A DNA stretch of 64,000 bases from Tyto alba (lineage: Eukaryota > Chordata > Aves > Strigiformes > Tytonidae): the NCBI RefSeq assembly GCF_018691265.1, contig NW_024881278.1, forward strand, positions 4,664,001 to 4,728,000, read 5' to 3'. Below the pieces are notes generated by a model, which searched no databases, was not told the DNA's origin, and was given only the letters and a program-made list of their open reading frames with translations. Below are positions 60,601-64,000 of the stretch, piece after piece. Position numbers and translations under genes: made by a program. Position 1 is the first letter of the stretch; each line of letters opens with the position of its first letter.

Positions 60601-60940
60601 CCATCTGAAGTAATTCACCAACACCTCCACCAGACCCTGCTGCCAAGGAAAATTCAGCTGGACCTTTACCCTAACACTCCTTCCTTTACGCAATTCCTAT
60701 CTCTTTCTTCACAGGACCTCCTCATCAAAATCTCCTTGGCACAACCCAAGTTGGTCTCCTATCGCCGCAGGAAGAAAAAGCTCAGTGTAGAGGCAATTTG
60801 TACTGCAGAGCATACATCATTTCTCTAGTCAACGCATGCATCTGGCCAGGGTTTCTTGGACTGCTTTACAGAGCAGTGGACGCTGTCCAGAGCTCTCTGC
60901 TCAGTGTCCCTGACAAGATGGCCATCAAAGACTAGGTTAG
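57667..60940. other. non-coding sequence, no gene recognised
   Basis: No gene is recognised. GC rises mildly at 59.1-59.3 kb and 60.35-60.6 kb, with frames of 60-76 codons that show no protein family. Confidence 0.5.
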
Positions 60941-61080
60941 GGGTCAGTCACCCAAAGCCATTAGCACTCCAAAGTGATTGATTATCATCATGTGTGGTCT
61001 CAATCAAGAGCCGGTAATGAGCTGCATTCATTAATCCCATTTATATGTTTGCAATGTCCAGTCTTGAATTTCAGAGAATA
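60941..61080. other. candidate conserved non-coding element (inferred)
   Basis: TGATTGATTA at 60975-60984 is close to a joined PBX/HOX site. CAATCAAGAGCCGGTAATGA follows, then CATTCATTAATCCC with the bicoid-type (OTX/PITX) word TAATCC at 61032. Repeat-free and without an open frame. Enhancer function is inference from motif content. Confidence 0.27.
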
Positions 61081-61724
61081 AAAAGGCTTCATACTGAGAT
61101 CGGCACATTGCACTACCTGGCAGGGATAAGGAAGTCACACAATGGGTCAAGGATTTGCATATAATTCTGTTATTTTGAGAATATCAGCCCAGGTATTCCT
61201 AAATATCAAGCTGACTGGCTCCACAGCATGATCTGCACACCTCCAAGCAGCAAGCTCTCTTCCACAGCTCTGCACTAGAGTTTCATCTGCACTTACTTAT
61301 TTTTACATTTTCCTCGCACTTTTAAAATAACTTTTTATGAACAGAGCTATATCCAGTGTTACATCCACTCCAAGTTTCTGTTCCTTTTTAGCCCATTATG
61401 GGTTTTCTGTAATTTTGTGTTTGATGACCCCTTATTTTCCTCCTATAATCTACATCAAAAACCTTATGTTCTGAATATGCCACCACCACCTCCTTGATTG
61501 TCCTGTCTTCCTCAAGCCATTCCCCTCTGATAACTTTTTGCACAGACCCCCATTAGCAAGTAACTTGACTGCATGCCCTACCCTCAGACACCATTTTGAA
61601 CGGGCCAGACTTCCATCATCTTGCTGAGCCCTACGCATGAATCCAGGCTCCTTTCGCTAACATTAAAGCCATACTTTCCTGCCTCCCCTCCCCAAAGATC
61701 CCCTTAAGGAATTATAAAAATAAA
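61081..61724. other. non-coding sequence, no gene recognised
   Basis: Unique sequence up to the palindrome at 61.7 kb. Confidence 0.5.
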
Positions 61725-61794
61725 GGGTGAAATTCTGGCTCCACTGAAGTCAATGGGAACGTTGCCACTGACTTTAATAAGGCCAGGACTGACC
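61725..61794. repeat. palindromic MITE-like element, copy 7 (best copy)
   Basis: GGGTGAAATTCTGGCTCC leads into ACTGAAGTCAATGGGAACG, then TTGCCACTGACTTTAATAAG and GCCAGGACT. Arms 61736-61756 and 61765-61785 are inverted repeats identical at 15 of 21 positions by hand alignment. It matches the amniote palindrome GGTGAAATCCTGGCCCC...GAAGTCAATGGGAGTTTTGCC...TTGACTTCAATGGGGCCAGGA almost along its whole length. Non-coding, no transposase nearby. Confidence 0.75.
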
Positions 61795-64000
61795 TCAGCA
61801 CTCGGGAGCTCCAGAACAAGGCTCTGTGTTTCCCACAGAAGGATGAGGGGGTTTTCAGCTTCACCACTTTTGAAAATAACCCACAAATTCTCAGTGAGGA
61901 CACCTTCCAGTTCTTTAACTCCGTCAGAAGATATTCACATTGATAAACTCACTGACCAGAACAGAAGAAACTTGACAGATCTCAAATCCCTTGCAAAATA
62001 CAGTAAGTTTGAACCAGTTAACTCTCAAGTAGAAATCATATTATCTGAGAAGATGACTATGTTGGAAACTGCACCCGCCTTCGATAGCTCAAGGAATTAG
62101 CTAACTGCATGGTTGGCTGTCCAGAAGCTGTCACTTTTCCCAGAATAAATTTGTGCATGATGTAAAAAATAAAGTTCTTTCAAGATGGACAGTTTGAAAA
62201 AGTTAAGAGAAGCGCTTTTTTTTTTTTTTTTTTAAGAGGGTATTAGCTGGTTAAAAATAGATCTGAATAATAAATGCCTTTAAGTGTTCCCAGGCCCCCT
62301 TTTGTAGAAATGTTTTTAGCATTTCATGTGGGGGAAAAAATATGTACCAATGAAAGGTAATGATATTTAGCCTCTCAAGTGCAAAGAACAGTAAGTATGT
62401 TAAAAGTGACCAGCAAATAATTGTTTAAGCAATTCAAAAGCTTTATGATTATGCACTGAAACCAAAAATAAACAAGGTAAAGGCGATATTGACTGCACAG
62501 TAAATTTAACCACACCTTTAGATTTCTTTTGCAAATGCCTTAAAGGCCAGCCTCACAGGCTCTCCTTCCATGTAATGCCACAACATACGTTGTGCTGATG
62601 CTCTGTGCCACAGTGTCCTGCTGGAAGCAATCTGCTGGGATAAGCAAATGCCATGCCCAACATTTAATATCCTTATTTCACACCCATAACAAGGAATTCC
62701 TTATTTCTTCAAAGGAAAGACCACCTCTGCTGAACACTCCTTGACTAGCAGCAGAAAGCTAGGAGATGCCAGGGTAATGCCCAATGGATGCCAAGATGTA
62801 AAAGCACTGTATAAGGATCCTGCTTCTGTTAGTAGAAGGAGCAAGGGGAACCAAGCACCTGGAAATGCTACCTCTAATTATAAAGAAATCAGAAAGACAC
62901 AGAGTTGTAGAATAAAAATACTGATCAGGAAGGAAGAGTTTGTGTTTGCTCCATAGAGACACAGTGAGCAAGGAGACAGAATTAGTCTTCTGATGAGGTT
63001 TTTCCACTGGGATTCAGTGATTCGGGCAATCACCCAGTACACGGTTTTATAGACTGAGCTACCTGCTTCTTTGAACACACAAGGATAGTTGGTCATTCCT
63101 CAGAAAAAGCCAGGTGACCAGTTATCAACACTGACAACCAGCTGCTACCTTCAAACCCGTCTTCTCAACGAAAAGAGCTAAAACCTTAGACCTGAATTTA
63201 GCCTTGGCATTCAAGAAAAGTCAAACAGGGTGGAGTGAACACAGCAGTCACAGGTGTACACCAGGCCACAGCCTGGCTGTATGACTTCAGGCAAACTGTT
63301 TTCTCTTCCTTCTTGCTTCTCCTAGTTGAAACTGTTTAAACTAGCAGAAGGATTAGCTTTCCCCTCTGACCACAGCCCTCTAAACTCAGTTTTAGAGGCA
63401 GTTACTGGGAAAGCAGTGCTGGAGCTGCATTGGTACTGCTGAAAGAGGGTTTTGGCTATGTCTTGTCTGACCACCTTGGTTCCATGAATGAGTTTAATAG
63501 GTACATGTGAGTATACAAATAAACAAGTATTTCTAAACATACGTCCTTATTTCATTAACCCTGAGAGACTAAAGGAATTGTACAGCCTCCCCCTCTCCCT
63601 AAGCCCACACAGCAGCTGCTGATTAAAACACAAATATATAGCAGATCCCTTGACTTGAGAGCAATACAGCCTCCGTCTGGCTGGTCTCTCTACCAGTGAT
63701 CTCCCTTCGCTTGGGAACAGACTTGCAAGGCCCTGTATTACAGCTATCCCACACCGGATCAGTCCAAAATTTACTCTGACTTCTAATGTTTAAAAGCTGT
63801 GATGTCTTAGGGCTCCATTTATTGGCAAGTGAGCAAATCAGGAGATGGACAAAAATTCATATACAACCCTTCTTCAAAAATAGGAAAAGGAGTGCTACTA
63901 AAAACCATACACAATAAAGTTCTTAACTGCAACACTATGTCAGTTTAATGAATGAATCCATGTAAGAATTCACCACTCACTGCCTCACGCCTGGAAAAAT
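61795..64000. other. non-coding sequence to the window end
   Basis: Contains T19 at 62216-62234. The 115-codon frame at 61753-62100 starts inside the palindrome and shows no known domain. A CTGTATGACTTCAGGCAAAC stretch near 63275 faintly recalls the MIR core. No gene, RNA or regulatory site can be supported. Confidence 0.5.
62216..62234. repeat. T19 homopolymer
   Basis: Nineteen consecutive T residues. No retroposon body is recognised on the minus-strand side. Confidence 0.95.

Noticed and set aside
63270..63320. MIR-like core (CTGTATGACTTCAGGCAAAC)
   Set aside because: Single short similarity with no supporting flanking segments.
1..64000. Endogenous retrovirus, LTR pair, prokaryotic operon or CRISPR array
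   Set aside because: No paired direct repeats with TG...CA ends, no viral-type frames, no regularly spaced repeats and no ribosome-binding-site-led gene clusters were seen.

Overview
This window looks like nuclear DNA of a vertebrate, most probably a bird. It has no compact operon-like coding and no open reading frame that I recognise. It carries vertebrate retroposon relics, including a CR1 LINE 3' end with the (ATTCTATGA)-type terminus common in birds and other sauropsids. Recognisable transposable elements are few and mostly very diverged, which fits a bird better than a turtle, crocodile or mammal. Microsatellites are short. The species cannot be told from the sequence.

Layout. I found no protein-coding gene, tRNA, rRNA, CRISPR array or intact mobile element that I can defend. 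The longest open frames (about 60-175 codons) are at chance level, overlap repeats, or run through poly-A or TA tracts. The window reads as a gene desert or the inside of a very large intron. The clearest functional candidate is a CpG island at about 9.03-9.35 kb (about 27 CpGs in 300 bp by hand count). It has Sp1-like and YY1-like sites, the latter overlapping an ATG on the minus strand, so it may be a promoter or first exon. Two smaller CpG-rich patches lie at 3.24-3.6 kb and 17.8-17.9 kb.

Repeats. One CR1 3' end (18.1 kb) has an internal deletion. Relics of tRNA-derived SINEs (MIR/CORE-SINE-like) occur at about 2.6, 11.6, 14.7, 25.4, 26.3, 27.4-27.7, 32.0, 32.5-32.9, 35.6, 37.0, 38.7, 42.7 and 43.2 kb. 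Three older CR1-like fragments are at 27.8, 33.9 and 34.4 kb. A notable set of about 65-bp imperfect palindromes sits at 7.5, 7.9, 14.5, 18.6, 50.5, 56.5 and 61.7 kb, with weaker ones at 12.2 and 13.6 kb. Most share a core like TGAAGTCAATGG or its complement, as expected of ancient MITE-like elements.

Several low-repeat, TAAT-rich stretches (31.6, 33.0-33.5, 40.1, 56.0-56.3 and 60.95-61.1 kb) resemble conserved non-coding enhancers. That is inference from motif content only. All repeat calls come from memory of consensus patterns and hand alignment; no database was searched.
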